DNA of 48,268 nucleotides, taken from the NCBI GenBank assembly GCA_023212695.1, contig JALCCG010000166.1, positions 1 through 48,268 on the forward strand, read 5' to 3'. The stretch is from Sporisorium sorghi. Taxonomy: Eukaryota; Basidiomycota; Ustilaginomycetes; Ustilaginales; Ustilaginaceae. How positions within the stretch are numbered: position 1 is the stretch's first letter; each line of letters starts with the position of its first letter. Position numbers and translations under genes: made by a program. Below the pieces are notes generated by a model. That model did no database searches, had not been told where the DNA came from, and saw only the letters and a list, made by a program, of their open reading frames with translations. Shown piece by piece: positions 48,175 through 48,268 of this stretch.

Positions 48175-48268
48175 CCCCGTGCCCCCCCTTTAAACCGTTT
48201 TCCACAAATTTTCCTCCTTTTTTCAATTTTCCAAAAAACCCCCCCTTCCGGATTCCACCCTTTTTTCT

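Larger units (their letters stand above)
46192..48268. other. 2.08-kb right-end region, no supported gene
   Basis: Downstream of JHD1 to the window end. Only short frames of poor quality are present, and the longest span homopolymer runs. It contains an AAAT repeat, an A27 run at 47436-47462, a T36 run at 48139-48174, and a degraded-looking tail. A gene could begin beyond the right edge. Confidence 0.5.

Overview
The window looks like nuclear DNA of a smut-type basidiomycete (Ustilaginomycotina, most like Ustilago/Sporisorium/Pseudozyma). The evidence is long, mostly intron-poor genes on both strands, a few 70-243 nt GT-AG introns, G/C-ending codons, Ala/Ser-rich low-complexity inserts, and housekeeping proteins of clear fungal type. 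The species is inferred from gene style, not from a marker gene. The 48,268 bases look like one short-read contig or scaffold: there is a 100-N gap, and the last ~95 bases after a T36 run look degraded.

Layout, left to right: NSP1 nucleoporin (+); a 925-aa protein of unknown function (-); a 1.86-kb gene-free stretch; mitochondrial ribosomal protein uL2m (-); a DNAJC9-like J-protein (-) divergent from the GPI mannosyltransferase SMP3 (+); a single-pass basic protein (-) divergent from a small Ser/Thr-rich GPI-type wall protein (+); a TTC27/EMW1-like TPR protein (-, contains the gap); a URI/BUD27-like prefoldin-family protein (-); a UFD4/TRIP12-like HECT ubiquitin ligase (-); a 2.07-kb microsatellite-rich stretch; the DEAD-box helicase DBP4 (-) divergent from a PPR-like, probably mitochondrial protein (+); a membrane-anchored Ala/Ser-repeat protein (-) divergent from a PHD+JmjC histone demethylase of the JHD1 family (+); and 2.08 kb with no convincing gene.

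There is no operon-like unit. The genes form divergent pairs (DNAJC9-like/SMP3, single-pass/GPI protein, DBP4/PPR-like, repeat protein/JHD1) that may share promoters, and tight convergent pairs with 98-504 bp between stop codons. Several are housekeeping genes of ribosome and protein homeostasis (uL2m, DBP4, URI, UFD4, J-protein, TTC27). I take this as coincidence of neighbourhood rather than a dedicated system.

I found no tRNA, rRNA, transposon, CRISPR array or viral insertion. The most useful observations are a scaffold gap whose two flanks are the same 77 bases, which can be collapsed in frame, and several lineage-restricted proteins with recognisable internal repeats.
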